The position numbers were made by a program, and so were the translations under genes. Below the pieces are notes generated by a model. The model did not search any database and was not told the origin of the DNA. It was given only the letters and a program-made list of their open reading frames with translations. From contig LR594584.1 in the NCBI GenBank assembly GCA_901538445.1, positions 900,655-964,654 on the forward strand: DNA of 64,000 nucleotides, given 5' to 3'. Positions 35,625-44,682 of this stretch are shown here, one piece after another (position 1 is the stretch's first letter; every line of letters begins with the position of its first letter). This stretch comes from Gemmataceae bacterium. Its GTDB lineage: Bacteria; Planctomycetota; Planctomycetia; Gemmatales; Gemmataceae.

Positions 35625-35655
35625 CGCCCGCCCGTTGCACGCGGCGGGCGTTTTT
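35625..35655 (+). terminator. Rho-independent terminator after the peroxidase gene
   Basis: Stem CGCCCGCC (35625-35632) pairs with GGCGGGCG (35643-35650) around a ten-base loop and is followed by TTTTT. It starts 24 bases after the stop codon. folP begins only 15 bases beyond, so folP needs its own promoter or read-through. Confidence 0.9.
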
Positions 35656-35669
35656 CGTTCACTGACACG

Positions 35670-36518
35670 ATGGACCCGCTCCGCTGGCACCTCCGCGACC
35701 GCGCCCTCGACCTCGGCCCCCGGCCGCTCGTCATGGGGATCGTGAACGTCACCCCGGACAGCTTCTCCGACGGCGGGCACTTCCTCGACACGGCCGCGGC
35801 GGTCGAGCACGGGCTGAAGCTCGTCGCGGAGGGTGCCGACATCCTCGACGTCGGCGGCGAGTCCACCCGGCCAGGGGCCGAGCCGGTTCCGGTTGACGAG
35901 GAGCTTCGCCGCGTCGTACCCGTTGTCGCCGAACTCGCGCGCCGCACTCAGGTGCCGGTGTCGGTTGACACGATGAAGCCGCACGTCGCCCGGCGGTGCC
36001 TCGAAGCCGGTGCGGCGGTCGTCAACGACGTGGCCGGGTTCCGCGACCCGGAGATGATCCGCGCCGCCGCCGACCACCGAGCCGGCGTGGTCGTGATGCA
36101 CATGCGCGGGACGCCGCAGACGATGCAGGTGAACCCGTGGTACGCCGACGTGGTCCGTGAGGTGCGCGCGTTCTTCGAGGAGCGGTTGCGAGTTCTGGCC
36201 GAATCGGGTATTCCCCCGGGTGCGGTGTGCCTCGATCCCGGTATCGGGTTCGGCAAGGCGCTCGATCACAACCTCGACTTGCTCGCGAACCTGGGCGAGT
36301 TCGCGGCGCTCGGGCGGCCGGTGTGCCTCGGCGTCTCCCGCAAGGGGTTCATCGGGAAACTGTGCGGCCGCGAGAAGCACGAGCGGCTGGCCGGGTCGCT
36401 CGCGGTCGCGTGCATCGCCGCCGCCCGCGGCGCGGCACACGTGTTGCGGGTCCACGACGTCGCCGCCACGCGGGACGCGGCCGTGCTCCTCGGCGCGATC
36501 AACCGCTCTCGGCGCTGA
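35670..36518 (+). CDS. folP: Dihydropteroate synthase
   Basis: A 282-residue TIM-barrel enzyme joining p-aminobenzoate to dihydropterin pyrophosphate for folate synthesis. Hallmarks are MGIVNVTPDSFSDGG, DILDVGGESTRPGAEPV, PVSVDTMKP, VVNDVAGFRD, PGIGFGKALDHN and LGVSRKGFIGKL. The length is normal. It lies between a terminator and proA; the 52-base gap to proA suggests cotranscription. Confidence 0.96.
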   Translation: MDPLRWHLRDRALDLGPRPLVMGIVNVTPDSFSDGGHFLDTAAAVEHGLKLVAEGADILDVGGESTRPGAEPVPVDEELRRVVPVVAELARRTQVPVSVDTMKPHVARRCLEAGAAVVNDVAGFRDPEMIRAAADHRAGVVVMHMRGTPQTMQVNPWYADVVREVRAFFEERLRVLAESGIPPGAVCLDPGIGFGKALDHNLDLLANLGEFAALGRPVCLGVSRKGFIGKLCGREKHERLAGSLAVACIAAARGAAHVLRVHDVAATRDAAVLLGAINRSRR

Positions 36519-36570
36519 CCGCCGGGTGCTGGTAGAATTCCACGACTCCGATCCACACCGCGAGACCGCC

Positions 36571-37863
36571 GTGACCGCCGCACTGCTGAACCCGCCCGAC
36601 ACCCGCGACACACTCGGCTCACAGTGCCGCGACACGGCCGCACGCGCCAGGGCCGCGTCCGAGGTGCTGGTCGGCCTGTCGACCGCCGCGAAGAACGCGT
36701 GGCTCCTTTCGGCCGCCGCCGCGCTGGAGGCGCACTCGGCCGAGGTGCTCGAAGCGAACGCCAGGGACGTTGCGGCGGCCCCGGGGTTCGGCCTGAACGC
36801 CGCCGCCGTCGACCGCCTCAAGCTGACGCCCGCCCGCATCAAGGCCGCGGCCGACGGGCTCCGCCAGGTCGCGGCGCTGCCCGACCCGGTCGGCGAGGTC
36901 CGCGAGGGCGGGCTGCGGCCCAACGGGCTCCAGGTGCTGAAGGTCGGGGTGCCGATCGGCGTCGTGTTCTTCATCTACGAGTCGCGGCCGAACGTGACCG
37001 TGGACGCCGCCGGGCTGTGCGTGAAGAGCGGCAACGCGGTGATCCTCCGCGGCGGCAAGGAAGCGATCCACTCGAACACCGCGATCCACCGCGTGCTGAG
37101 TGCCGAACTCGCGAAGTGCGGGCTCCCGACCGACGCGGTGCAACTGGTCGCGACCACCGACCGCGAGGCCGTCGGCCACTTCCTGCGAATGCCCGAGTTC
37201 GTGGACCTCGCCATCCCCCGCGGCGGCAAGGGGCTCATCGAGCGCGTCGTCGCCGAGGCCCGCATGCCGGTGATGAAGCACTTCGACGGCAACTGCCACG
37301 TGTACGTGGACGCGGCCGCCGACCTCGACATGGCCGAGCGGATCGTGGTGAACGCGAAGTGCGCCCGGCCCGGCGTGTGCAACGCCGCCGAGAGCCTGCT
37401 GGTTCACGCGGCGGTCGCGGGCACCTTCCTGCCGAAGATCGGCACGGCCCTCGCGGCCCGTGGCGTCGAGGTCCGCGGGTGCGACGCGACCCGCGAGCTG
37501 CTCCCCGCGGCGAAGCCGGCCACCGACGCCGACCACCGGGCCGAGTTCCTCGACCTGATTATCTCGGTGAAGGTGGTTGAAACGTTGGACGCGGCGGTGT
37601 CTCATATTAACGAGTACGGCTCCAAGCACACCGACGCGATCGTGACCCGCGACATCGCGGCCGCCCGGCGGTTCGCGCAGCGCGTGGACGCCGCGGCCGT
37701 GGTGGTGAACGCGAGCACCCGGTTCAACGACGGGTTCGAACTGGGCCTCGGGGCCGAGATCGGCATCAGTACCGACAAGTTCCACGCCCGCGGCCCGTGC
37801 GGGCTGCGGGAGCTGACGACGTACAAGTACGTCGTCACCGGCGACGGACAGGTCCGCGAGTGA
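36571..37863 (+). CDS. proA: Gamma-glutamyl phosphate reductase
   Basis: A 430-residue NADPH-dependent enzyme of proline synthesis that reduces glutamyl-5-phosphate. The catalytic Cys270 is in CARPGVCNAAESLLVH; cofactor and substrate motifs include FIYESRPNVTVDAAGL, VILRGGKEAIHSN and GAEIGISTDKFHARGPCGL. A GTG at 36571 gives the family N-terminus; the longer open frame upstream lies within folP. proB is not in the window. Confidence 0.96.
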   Translation: MTAALLNPPDTRDTLGSQCRDTAARARAASEVLVGLSTAAKNAWLLSAAAALEAHSAEVLEANARDVAAAPGFGLNAAAVDRLKLTPARIKAAADGLRQVAALPDPVGEVREGGLRPNGLQVLKVGVPIGVVFFIYESRPNVTVDAAGLCVKSGNAVILRGGKEAIHSNTAIHRVLSAELAKCGLPTDAVQLVATTDREAVGHFLRMPEFVDLAIPRGGKGLIERVVAEARMPVMKHFDGNCHVYVDAAADLDMAERIVVNAKCARPGVCNAAESLLVHAAVAGTFLPKIGTALAARGVEVRGCDATRELLPAAKPATDADHRAEFLDLIISVKVVETLDAAVSHINEYGSKHTDAIVTRDIAAARRFAQRVDAAAVVVNASTRFNDGFELGLGAEIGISTDKFHARGPCGLRELTTYKYVVTGDGQVRE

Positions 37864-37906
37864 CAGAAGTCGGCGAGCCGGGAGCGTGAGCGACCGGAGG
37901 GGTTCT

Positions 37907-39436
37907 ATGCTCTGGGTCTTCCTCACCGTCGCGGCGATCGGGCTGTTCTGGCTCGGGTACCGCAACCCGTACCGGCGGCGGTGGCTGCTGCCGCGGCGGG
38001 TCGCGCCGCGCTCGACCACGACGGCCGCCGTGGACCGCCAGCACCGGCACCTGCTCGCGGGCGGGCGGCTCGGCGAGACGGCCGTGACCGCGACCGCGGC
38101 CCACTTCAAGGAACTGCTCCGGGGCGGCCGCGTCCTCGAAGTCGAACGGGAGCTGCAGCCCGGCGTCGGGTTCGCGGTCCAGGTCCGGGCACTCGCGTCC
38201 GTTGGCACGCCCGAGGCCGGGAAGCTGCTCGAGCGACAACTCGCGCGCAAGCACACGCAAGACCCCGTCGAACAAACCTGGTACTGGGCCGACGTCGCCG
38301 CCGGGCTCCGGCACCTGCACCACACCGTCGCGCTGCCGGCCGTGCTGCGGTGCGTGGACGCGGCCGCGGGCCTTCCCGCCGGCGCCGTCCTCGCCGCGGA
38401 AGCGGTCGCGTTCCCGAACTTCGCCACCGCCCTGCGCGACCTGCGGAGCCCGCTCGGCCGGGCCGCGCTGCGGGCGGTTGCGACCGTGTGCCGCGGGTGC
38501 CGCGACGGCACCATCGACCCCGCGTGCATGCTCCGGGCCGGCCTCGGCGACCTGCTCGCGAACCTGAGCGAGTCGGCCCTCCCGGACCCGGACCCGTGGC
38601 TCACCGCCGCCGTGGTCGAGGTCGAGCGCGTGTTCCGCCGGCTCGGCCGCTGGGCCGAGCACCTCGGCGACGACCTCCGCGCCGCGGCCGAGAACCAGGG
38701 GGTGCGGCTGTTCCTGTCGTCGGCGCACCGGGCGGAGTGGCTCCGCGGCGCGGCCGGGCGGCTGCTCGCCCGGTTCCCCGCGGCCGCCACCGACGAGCAG
38801 GCCGCCATCCTCCGGTGCGCCTACGAGTTCAGGGCCGACGTGACGCACCTGTTCCCGCACCTGCCCGACCCCCGGAGCCCGTGGTGGGCCGACGCGGTCC
38901 GGTGCCTGACGTGGTCGAAGTCGCCTGCGGCCGGGCCGGTGCTCGCGGCGCAAGCGTCGCGCTGGCTCGGCTCGCACCGGGGCCGCGGGCGGCTCCCGCA
39001 CCTGCTCGCGGCGCTCCGCGGGCACCCCTGCGCCGAGGCCGAGTCGGTGCTGCTCCGGGCCGCGTTCGGCACCGACCCGGACACCCGCCGCGCCGCGACC
39101 GCGTCCCTGGGCTGGTGGCCCCCGCACGACCCGGCCGCCGTCATGCGTGCGCTCCGCGTCCTCCGCACCGACACCGACTCCGAGACCCGCACCGCCGCGG
39201 TCTCCGCACTCGCCCGTCTCGGGGAACGCGCCGCCCTCGCCGAGCTTTCGGCCGGCTTGTGCGCCGAGGAGCCGGCCGTGCAGCACGCGACGATCGCCCG
39301 CGTCGCCGCAGACGGGGTGAGCTGGCTCTGGCCCGACCTGCAAGAACTGGCCGAGTCCGGCGACCGCGAGACGGCCCTCGCCGCGTCCGAGGCGGCGGCC
39401 CAGCTCCGCGAGCAGGCGCTCGGCCTCACCGGCTGA
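37907..39436 (+). CDS. Membrane-anchored HEAT-repeat protein
   Basis: A 509-residue protein beginning with a transmembrane segment (MLWVFLTVAAIGLFWLGY) followed by a basic stretch, then helical repeats over the remaining 470 residues; near the C-terminus they fit HEAT units (RTAAVSALARLGERAALAELSAGL, QHATIARVAADGVSWLWPDL). GGAGGGG lies just before the ATG at 37907, so this start is chosen over a GTG at 37886. It follows proA by 43 bases. Probably an interaction scaffold; no specific role can be assigned. Confidence 0.72.
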   Translation: MLWVFLTVAAIGLFWLGYRNPYRRRWLLPRRVAPRSTTTAAVDRQHRHLLAGGRLGETAVTATAAHFKELLRGGRVLEVERELQPGVGFAVQVRALASVGTPEAGKLLERQLARKHTQDPVEQTWYWADVAAGLRHLHHTVALPAVLRCVDAAAGLPAGAVLAAEAVAFPNFATALRDLRSPLGRAALRAVATVCRGCRDGTIDPACMLRAGLGDLLANLSESALPDPDPWLTAAVVEVERVFRRLGRWAEHLGDDLRAAAENQGVRLFLSSAHRAEWLRGAAGRLLARFPAAATDEQAAILRCAYEFRADVTHLFPHLPDPRSPWWADAVRCLTWSKSPAAGPVLAAQASRWLGSHRGRGRLPHLLAALRGHPCAEAESVLLRAAFGTDPDTRRAATASLGWWPPHDPAAVMRALRVLRTDTDSETRTAAVSALARLGERAALAELSAGLCAEEPAVQHATIARVAADGVSWLWPDLQELAESGDRETALAASEAAAQLREQALGLTG

Positions 39437-39503
39437 ATCCGCTCAACCCCGCCCCCCCGCCTTGCCGATATCACGCGTGCCCCCCGGTCCCCCGGACACG
39501 CCG

Positions 39504-39752
39504 ATGGTACGGCTGCGCGAGTCACTGCTCCTGCTCGCTGCCGCTGCTGCCGCCGCAAGCGGCTGCGGGTTCTCGAAGCGGCCCTACGGCCACGACCCGC
39601 TGCTCCGCAACGGGTCCGGCGTGTGGGGGAACGCAGAGGTCGCCCGGACCCCGAACCTCTCGCCGAACACAGAGCCCGTCGCCCCGCACGCCCCGAAGCT
39701 CACCCACCTCGCGACAGCCGGTGCTAAACTCGAAGTTGCCGCACAGAAGTGA
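39504..39752 (+). CDS. Short predicted lipoprotein
   Basis: An 82-residue protein: MVRLRESLLLLAAAAAAASG is followed by Cys21, a good lipobox (ASGC). The mature 60 residues (GFSKRPYGHDPLLRNGSGVW) are Pro/Asn rich with no known domain. It follows the HEAT gene by about 70 bases. Confidence 0.6.
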   Translation: MVRLRESLLLLAAAAAAASGCGFSKRPYGHDPLLRNGSGVWGNAEVARTPNLSPNTEPVAPHAPKLTHLATAGAKLEVAAQK

Positions 39753-39764
39753 CCGAGGACCATC

Positions 39765-40481
39765 TCAACCCTTGTCCAACGCAAGGTCAACAACCCAACA
39801 ACCGCGGACGTGCGTTGCGGAGGCGTCGCGGCAGTGGTTGAGTACCCCTACGTTCTCGCACCCGGCGTCCTGGAGCGCGTCTGCGAGGACGGGCATGCGG
39901 TCGAACGCCCGCTCGTCGTAGATCCCTTGAGCGAGTGCCAGGACGTCCGAACTGAGCCACGCGGGGTTGAACGCATCCTGACAGCGGTACACCGCGTCCC
40001 CAATCATGGCGCGGACCTCAGCGACCCACGGCGCGTTTCGCTCGACTCGGCGGAACGGGTTGCCGAGGATGTCGTGAGCAAGCGCGACCATCCGCGCATC
40101 GATACCACGCTGACAGGCTCGGCTGAGTTGCCAGATTGCGTCTGACGCAGGGTCGTCCCCCGGGTTCACCACGTTGGCGATCGCAGTCGCCTCTGCCGCT
40201 CGCCGGATCTCGCGTTCGGCTTCCGCCTCAGGGTAGAGGCGGCACGCAAGGCCGTTCGCCTTGCGGTGGGCTTCGATCAATGCCTCTTGGCCCACGAGGC
40301 CGTCGGCGTACTGCTCGGCCAGGTCGAGGGCGCGTCGGTATTCAGGGTTCTGAAGCAGTCGGCGGCTGCACCGACAGCATGCTACAGCGAGCAAGCGGAG
40401 CTTACGGGGACTGGCGGGACATGCGCCGCTGGTCACCAAGTCGCGTGCATCTTTGCAGGCGAGCCACTCGGCCTCGGTCAT
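39765..40481 (-). CDS. Member of the Gemmata 'MTEAEWL' paralogous family
   Basis: A 238-residue cytosolic protein. MTEAEWLACKDARDL at the start, KLRLLAVACCRC, NPFRRVERN, AWLSSDVLALAQGIYDERAF and CRDASATHVRGCWVVDLAL at the end are the conserved blocks of a family that is multiplied in Gemmata-type genomes and has no known function. It is cysteine-rich (ACCRCSRR). It lies convergent to the lipoprotein gene, 12 bases away, and downstream of the histidine kinase gene. Confidence 0.8.
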   Translation of the reverse strand: MTEAEWLACKDARDLVTSGACPASPRKLRLLAVACCRCSRRLLQNPEYRRALDLAEQYADGLVGQEALIEAHRKANGLACRLYPEAEAEREIRRAAEATAIANVVNPGDDPASDAIWQLSRACQRGIDARMVALAHDILGNPFRRVERNAPWVAEVRAMIGDAVYRCQDAFNPAWLSSDVLALAQGIYDERAFDRMPVLADALQDAGCENVGVLNHCRDASATHVRGCWVVDLALDKG

Positions 40482-40524
40482 CGTGACACCCGCATCGAGT
40501 TCGCCCGACGGGCCGCAGGCACAC

Positions 40525-42537
40525 TCACACCCCCGCGGTGAGCGGCTCGTCGGCGGGAGCGGCGGCGTCGGGGATGGCGGCCGGCACGGGCAGCGTCACG
40601 CGGAACGTGCTCCCCTTCCCTTCCTCGCTCTCCACGGTGATCGTCCCGCCGAGCCGCGACACGTACTCCTTCACGATCGCCAGCCCGAGCCCCGCGTGGA
40701 CGCCGGTCGCGTGCCGCGACGGGTCGGCCCGGTAGAACCGCTCGAAGATCTTCTCGCGCACCTCCGCACTCATCCCGATGCCCGTGTCGCGGACCTCCAG
40801 CACCACCGCGTCGAGCGACCGCGCCGCGGTCAACTCGATCGTGCCGCCCGGCGCGTTGTACTCGACCGCGTTGTGCAGCAGGTTCATCAGCACCTCGCGG
40901 AGCTTGCCGGCGTCGGTGTCGAGTTCCAGATCGGCCGGGTCGCCGGCCCGGAGGGCGACGGTGACGTTGTTGGCGGCTGCCAGCGGGCGGATCACGCTCA
41001 CGCACCCGGCGGCGAGGTCGGCCGCGTCGGTCCGGGCGACCATCACCCGGTCGTTCCCGGCATCGAGCGACGCGAGCGTCATGATCCGCTCGACGAGTTG
41101 CCCGAGTTGCTTCGAGATGACCCGGCACTCCTCCAGGGTCGCCCGGTACTGCTCGGGGGTCCGCGGCTTGCGGAGGCTCACGTCGATGGTCGCCATGAGC
41201 GCGGCGATCGGGGTCCGCAGCTCGTGCGAGATGTCCGCCACTGCTTGCTTCTCCCGGGAGAACGCCCGCCGCAACAGGTCGAGGGTCTGGGTCAGGCGGG
41301 CGTGGATGGGGACCAGTTCGGCGGCCAGGTCGGTCCCGTCGTGGTCCAGCTTGAAGTCCTTCTCGTTCACGCGGCTGACCGCGTCGGACAGCTTGCCGAC
41401 CGGCACCAGCCCGCGGCCCACGAGGACCGGCCCGCCGACGGCGACGGCGAGGAACGCGGCCAGCCCGACGCCGGCCGCCCACGCGCGGACGCTGGACCGG
41501 GCCTCGCTGATCTCGCCGGCGAGCTGCGCCAGTTCGGCGTCGCGCTCGTCGGTGAACCGGGCGATCACGGCGTCGATGGCGCTCTGGGGCCGGGCGCACT
41601 GGACGTACAGCCGGGGCAGCGACTCCAGGCTCGGGGTCGGGGGCGGGGGCACGCCCAGCCCGCCCGGGGGCGCGCCGCCGAACCCGGTCAGCGCCCACGA
41701 CGTGAACGCCCCGACCATCGACCGCTGCGGCCCGCCGGGGCCGGGCGGGCGGTCGTCCTTGCGGTCCTCGCGGCGGTCGTCCCGCCCCGGCCCGCGGCCC
41801 CGGAACCACCCGATCCCCTGCGAGCTGTTCAGGTGCGGCATCTGGTACACGACCCGCCGCACCGGCTCCTTGTCGGGGCCGAGGTCCGCGTTGCCGATCT
41901 TCCAGTCCGGCACGCTCACGCCCTCGGGCGGCCGGGCCGGGTCCGCGGGCCGGCCGTCGATGTCCGCGGGGTCGAACGGGAGCCGGCGGGTGCCGAGCGA
42001 GCTCGACCGCCACTCGCGGCCCGCGGCCGTGTTGATCTGGAAGAACTCGATGGTGCGGTTCTCGTCGTCGAAGTGGTGCAGGTACTCGTCCGGGATCGGC
42101 AGGTTCGCGAAGTGCGTCCGGAACAGCACGAAGAAGTTCCCGTTGGTGCGGCCGAGCGGGAACGGGTTGTAGTTCGCGGTCGCGGTCCACGCGGCCTGGG
42201 CCAGCGGGTTCGAGCCGAGCCCGAGCGGCCCCAGCGCGAGCGGCACCACGCCCATCGCGGCCCGGTGCCGGCCCCGCTCGACGTCGAACCGCTCGTGCTC
42301 GCGCTCCTGCACGATCTTCCCGAGGAGCCGGGCCTGGTCGAGCAGCGCCTGGTCCACCCGGGCGCGCTCCTCGCGGCACCGGGCCTCGTGGCGGGTGCCG
42401 ATCAGCGCCCGGTCGGCCGCCTCGCGGGCGTCGAGCACCCGGGCCGTCGCCTGGTCGAGCACGACCCAGACAACGCCCAGCGCCGCAGCCAGCAGCGCGA
42501 ACAGGTACAGCGTCAGCGTGCGGCGGATGGAGCGCAT
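40525..42537 (-). CDS. Membrane sensor histidine kinase
   Basis: A 670-residue kinase. One N-terminal membrane segment (LTLYLFALLAAALGVVWVVL), a long extracytoplasmic sensor region of about 320 residues with a Gly/Pro/Arg-rich stretch (GRGPGRDDRREDRKDDRPPG), a second segment (VGLAAFLAVAVGGPVLVG), HAMP-like linker, then HisKA with His438 in DISHELRTPIAAL, and HATPase motifs NLLHNAVEYN, VRDTGIGMS and AGLGLAIVKEYVSRLGG. The response regulator lies directly upstream in the same operon; a palindromic repeat fills the 121-base gap. The signal is unknown. Confidence 0.94.
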   Translation of the reverse strand: MRSIRRTLTLYLFALLAAALGVVWVVLDQATARVLDAREAADRALIGTRHEARCREERARVDQALLDQARLLGKIVQEREHERFDVERGRHRAAMGVVPLALGPLGLGSNPLAQAAWTATANYNPFPLGRTNGNFFVLFRTHFANLPIPDEYLHHFDDENRTIEFFQINTAAGREWRSSSLGTRRLPFDPADIDGRPADPARPPEGVSVPDWKIGNADLGPDKEPVRRVVYQMPHLNSSQGIGWFRGRGPGRDDRREDRKDDRPPGPGGPQRSMVGAFTSWALTGFGGAPPGGLGVPPPPTPSLESLPRLYVQCARPQSAIDAVIARFTDERDAELAQLAGEISEARSSVRAWAAGVGLAAFLAVAVGGPVLVGRGLVPVGKLSDAVSRVNEKDFKLDHDGTDLAAELVPIHARLTQTLDLLRRAFSREKQAVADISHELRTPIAALMATIDVSLRKPRTPEQYRATLEECRVISKQLGQLVERIMTLASLDAGNDRVMVARTDAADLAAGCVSVIRPLAAANNVTVALRAGDPADLELDTDAGKLREVLMNLLHNAVEYNAPGGTIELTAARSLDAVVLEVRDTGIGMSAEVREKIFERFYRADPSRHATGVHAGLGLAIVKEYVSRLGGTITVESEEGKGSTFRVTLPVPAAIPDAAAPADEPLTAGV

Positions 42538-42538
42538 G

Positions 42539-42657
42539 GGAGTCCGGAGTGCGAAATTCGGAACGCGGAGTGCGGAATGTCAGACGGGAGAGGGGAACAA
42601 CGACGGGTTACCGGTTGTAGTTTAATCCGCACTCCGAACTCCGCACTCCCCATTTCG
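42539..42657. repeat. Palindromic element between response regulator and kinase genes
   Basis: Left arm (42539-42580) and right arm (42624-42657) both carry the unit GGAGTGCGGA and variants (CCGGAGTGCG, CGCGGAGTGCGG; inverted as CCGCACTCC twice). The arms can fold into a long imperfect hairpin with a loop of about 43 bases. It fills the whole intergenic gap of the two-component operon. Confidence 0.7.
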
Positions 42658-42658
42658 T

Positions 42659-43369
42659 TCACGCCTTCTTCGGGACCGGCGGGTCGTCGTCGCCGCGGAG
42701 CATGTACCCCTCGCCCCACCGGGTCAGGATCAGTTGCGGCTCGAAGTTCTTGTCGACCTTGTTCCGCAGGTACCGAATGTACACGTCCACGACGTTCGAC
42801 GTGTTCTCGTCGTACTCGTCGTACAGGTGCTCCCAGATCATGCTCCGGGTGACGACCTTGCCGCGGTGGAACGCGAGGAACTCGAGCAGCGCGTACTCGC
42901 GGGGGGTCAGGTAAATGGCCTGGTTCGCCCGGTTGACGGTGCGGGCCGCGGTGTCGATGGTCAGGTCGTAGCACCGCAGCACCGGGTCCTTCTGCTGGTG
43001 CCCGCGGCGGACCAGCGCCCGGACGCGGGCGAGCAACTCGGAGAACTCGAACGGCTTGGCGAGGTAGTCGTCGGCCCCGGTGTCGAGCCCGGCGACCTTG
43101 TCGGCCGTGGTGGTCTTGGCGGTGAGGACGAGGACGTGCGTGTTGATGCCGGACGCCCGCCACTTCTTCAGCAGCGACAGGCCGTCCTCCTTGTCCGGGA
43201 GCTTGGGGAGCATGCGGTCGAGGATGATGACGTCGTAGGACGTGGTCCGGGCCTTGACGTCGCCCTCCTCGCCATCGGTGGCGACGTCGACGGCGAATCC
43301 CTCTTCTTCCAGCCCCTGGCGGACGGCACGCACGATCGGGGCGGAGTCTTCGATCAGCAGTACGCGCAC
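42659..43369 (-). CDS. OmpR/PhoB-type response regulator
   Basis: A 236-residue transcription factor. Receiver domain with Asp51 in YDVIILDRMLP, acidic pocket IEDS, Thr and Lys in LVLTAKT and LAKPF; winged-helix DNA-binding domain with TPREYALLEFLAFHRGKVVTR and VVDVYIRYLRNKVD. GTG at 43369 is chosen because GGAGGA precedes it by five to six bases. Operon partner of the downstream kinase; target genes unknown. Confidence 0.94.
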   Translation of the reverse strand: MRVLLIEDSAPIVRAVRQGLEEEGFAVDVATDGEEGDVKARTTSYDVIILDRMLPKLPDKEDGLSLLKKWRASGINTHVLVLTAKTTTADKVAGLDTGADDYLAKPFEFSELLARVRALVRRGHQQKDPVLRCYDLTIDTAARTVNRANQAIYLTPREYALLEFLAFHRGKVVTRSMIWEHLYDEYDENTSNVVDVYIRYLRNKVDKNFEPQLILTRWGEGYMLRGDDDPPVPKKA

Positions 43370-43502
43370 GCCTATCCTCCCCGGGGAATGAGCCCTCCTG
43401 AAGTGTAACCCCGGGCGCATGAAGCGCGTATGAGAATGGTTCGCGTGAGACTGCGCCGGCTCACGGAGCGATGAGTTTTGCGGACCCGCAGAAGTGATTG
43501 TC

Positions 43503-43568
43503 GGGCCGCCGCGGAGGGCGGCCCCTACAAACCAAGCGGATCGTAGGGGCCGCCCTCCGCGGCGGCCC
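43503..43568. repeat. Perfect 26-bp inverted repeat
   Basis: Arms 43503-43528 and 43543-43568 are exact reverse complements (beginning GGGCCGCCGCGGAGGGCGG), with a 14-base loop AAACCAAGCGGATC. Lies downstream of the M42 gene and upstream of the response regulator. It may stop transcription or be a dispersed repeat; no U-run follows. Confidence 0.9.
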
Positions 43569-43597
43569 GCGTGAGGCCGACGAGTTCAACCGGGCAT

Positions 43598-44668
43598 TCA
43601 CGGAACCCAGTTCGTCTCCGGGCCGACGGCGGCGCAGAGCTCGGCCAGGAGCTTCGCGGCGTTGGTCAGGTCGTCGAGGTGGACGACCTCCACCGGGCTG
43701 TGCATGTACCGGTTCGGGATGCCGATGAGGCCGGTCGCGACGCCGGCACGTGCGATCTGGATGGCGTTGGCGTCGGTGCCGGTCGCCCGCGGGGTGCCCC
43801 GCACCTGGACCGGGATGCCGTGCTGCTTCGCGGTCGCTTCGAGGAGGTCGAACACCCGCGGGCTGATGTTCGGGCCGCGGTACAACACCGGCCCACCGCC
43901 GCACTTGATCTCGCCCTGCGTCTTCTTGTCGTTGCCCGGCGTGTCGGTCGCGTGGGTGACGTCCACGGCGATGCCGACCGTCGGGTTGATCGCGTAGGCC
44001 GCCGTGGTCGCGCCGCGGAGGCCGATCTCCTCGGCGACCGTCGAGACGCCGTACACCGCGGCCTTCAGCGGCCGCCCGTGGAGCAGTTTCACCGCCTCCA
44101 TGCACACCCACAGGCCGACCTTGTCGTCCATCGCGGGGCTCGCCGCGAGGCCGTTTCTCAGGGGGCGGTAGCCGAGCGAAAACGTGACCGGGTCGCCGCA
44201 CCGCACGAGCCCTTCAGCCTCCTCGCGGTTCTTCGCGCCGATGTCCACCCACACGTCGGTGAAGTCGGGCACCTTGTTGCGTTCTTCCGGCTTGAGCAGG
44301 TGAATGGCGCGGCGTGCGACAACGCCGGTGAGGGGGCCGTCCTTGGCCCAGACGGTGAGGTACTGGCCGAGCAGGATCTGCATGTCCCAGCCGCCGATGG
44401 GCTGGATGTAGAGGTATCCGTCGCCGTCGATGTACTGGACCATAAGGCCGATCTGGTCGCAGTGCCCGGCGAGCATGATGCGCGTGGCGTCGGCCGGCCG
44501 GCCCTCGGGGAACCGTGCGGCGAAGACGTTCCCGTGCGTGTCGGTCGTCACCTCGTCGCTGACCGGCCGCATCCGCTCGCGGACGACGTGCTGGATCTGC
44601 TGCTCGAACCCCGACGGACTCGGCGTCTCAAGGAGGGACTTCAAGAACTCGTGCGACGTGTGCTCCAC
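43598..44668 (-). CDS. M42 family glutamyl aminopeptidase-like metallopeptidase
   Basis: A 356-residue M42 peptidase, forming cytosolic dodecamers that trim peptides. All metal ligands are visible: His in LAGHCDQIGLMV, Asp in SPAMDDKVGL, Glu-Glu in TVAEEIGLRGA, Asp in AVDVTHATD and His in NRYMHSPVEVV. The GTG at 44668 with GGGAG about nine bases upstream is preferred over a TTG nine bases earlier. An arm of the GxxExxY inverted repeat lies 15 bases upstream of this start. Confidence 0.93.
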   Translation of the reverse strand: MEHTSHEFLKSLLETPSPSGFEQQIQHVVRERMRPVSDEVTTDTHGNVFAARFPEGRPADATRIMLAGHCDQIGLMVQYIDGDGYLYIQPIGGWDMQILLGQYLTVWAKDGPLTGVVARRAIHLLKPEERNKVPDFTDVWVDIGAKNREEAEGLVRCGDPVTFSLGYRPLRNGLAASPAMDDKVGLWVCMEAVKLLHGRPLKAAVYGVSTVAEEIGLRGATTAAYAINPTVGIAVDVTHATDTPGNDKKTQGEIKCGGGPVLYRGPNISPRVFDLLEATAKQHGIPVQVRGTPRATGTDANAIQIARAGVATGLIGIPNRYMHSPVEVVHLDDLTNAAKLLAELCAAVGPETNWVP

Positions 44669-44682
44669 TCTGAACAACTCCC

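Noticed and set aside
35625-35655. A hairpin as a regulatory RNA element for folP
   Set aside because: It has the stem and U-run of a standard intrinsic terminator of the peroxidase gene and needs no other explanation.
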